Positions 63,521 through 64,000 of a stretch of DNA of 64,000 bases are shown here, one piece after another; positions within the stretch are counted from its first letter, which is position 1, and every line of letters starts with the position of its first letter. Below the pieces are notes generated by a model, which worked only from the letters and a program-made list of their open reading frames with translations, did no database searches and was not told where the DNA came from. The position numbers and the translations under genes were made by a program. The stretch spans positions 1-64,000 of the forward strand of contig VDFB02195933.1 of the NCBI GenBank assembly GCA_007258455.2, read 5' to 3'. The stretch comes from Sequoia sempervirens. Taxonomy: Eukaryota > Streptophyta > Pinopsida > Cupressales > Cupressaceae.

Positions 63521-64000
63521 GATATTCCTATAGATATTGGGACCAATAAATAACTTCAAAAAATTCCACAAGTCCCTGAGCCATCCTAGGTACTCACAAG
63601 TCACAGTAGTCCCAACTAATGGAAAGACACATAAATAATGCAAAGCACCAAAAAAAAGAGTTAGATGACAAATTTGTATATGAGTTCTATTCTCCGTGCT
63701 TGTTGTTTTGTCATTGCTCATCTAGATTTATAATGTTCTTTTTTTGTTATCATTTTGATACTTAAACTTTTGTTGCCCATATATTTGTCATTGTAGCTGA
63801 TAATATCAAATTTACATATTTACATTTTGTCACAGATGAATAGGAATGAGATATTTTAATTTATCATCTTTCAAATTCACAATGTTTATGAATACCTTTA
63901 GAATATTTGATGATGTTGAATTTGATAAACATAAATAGTTATATATGTGTAAGTTGTCGCCTGCCATCCCCATCCTGGAAACTAAGTGCAGCATAGTAAA
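63521..64000. other. Unassigned window end
   Basis: AT-rich, no coding feature. The last 40 bases ('cctgccatccccatcc') recall the GC-rich subterminal repeats of the hAT-like element at 24.8-26 kb, too short to call. Confidence 0.4.

Overview
The window is land-plant nuclear DNA from a large, repeat-rich genome. Gymnosperm-like is my best guess, from the very long LTRs, deep nesting and wide gaps between exons; the species cannot be named from the sequence. Almost everything is transposable-element sequence of several ages. The one host gene I can support is the 3' end of a BEACH/WD40 (neurobeachin-like) gene on the minus strand, with four exons between 20277 and 23733.

Layout. 1-640: TATG/CATA microsatellites. 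752-9055: a decayed minus-strand Ty1/copia element with a perfect 5-bp target-site duplication (TSD) and a second, TIR-type insertion inside its left LTR. It sits against a decayed minus-strand LINE (9235-12058). 12417-12755: a possible O-methyltransferase fragment. 13920-15535: a second LINE ORF1 relic. 15576 to about 18450: a probable LTR. 18460-23733: BEACH gene 3' end, with a possible chain of 3'-UTR exons below the stop. 24765-25955: a hAT-like non-autonomous element. 27270-27720: a copia pol relic. 28081-32443: a 4.4-kb minus-strand solo LTR (copy A) with TSD TAGTG. 33-36 kb: LTR fragments, a LINE ORF1 relic and local tandem duplications. 38315-40042: a hAT transposase pseudogene cut by the next element.

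40043-54818 is the centre of the window: a plus-strand LTR (copy B) of the same family as A. It is about 7.8 kb once two insertions are removed: a hAT element (42463-45938, 8-bp TSD) and another solo LTR (copy C, 51099-54545, TSD GATAG). Upstream of B's TATA box, inside U3, is a decayed reading frame of about 1000 codons (47215-50226). It has a globular N-terminal half, a basic/proline linker and a helical C-terminal half, and shows no reverse transcriptase, integrase or protease motif. Copies A and D keep only internally deleted versions. This LTR-borne gene is the best candidate here for something undescribed.

54819-58011 is a 5'-truncated LTR (copy D) followed by a primer-binding site and a Ty3/gypsy gag. 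The gag runs abruptly into the integrase C-terminus and chromodomain of a chromovirus with its own 3' LTR (59986-61290). The end of the window holds low-information sequence and a copia LTR terminus near 63.1-63.5 kb.

The genes here do not form a pathway. The sequence records successive insertion, LTR-LTR recombination and deletion around one host gene, whose upstream exons I could not find in the window.
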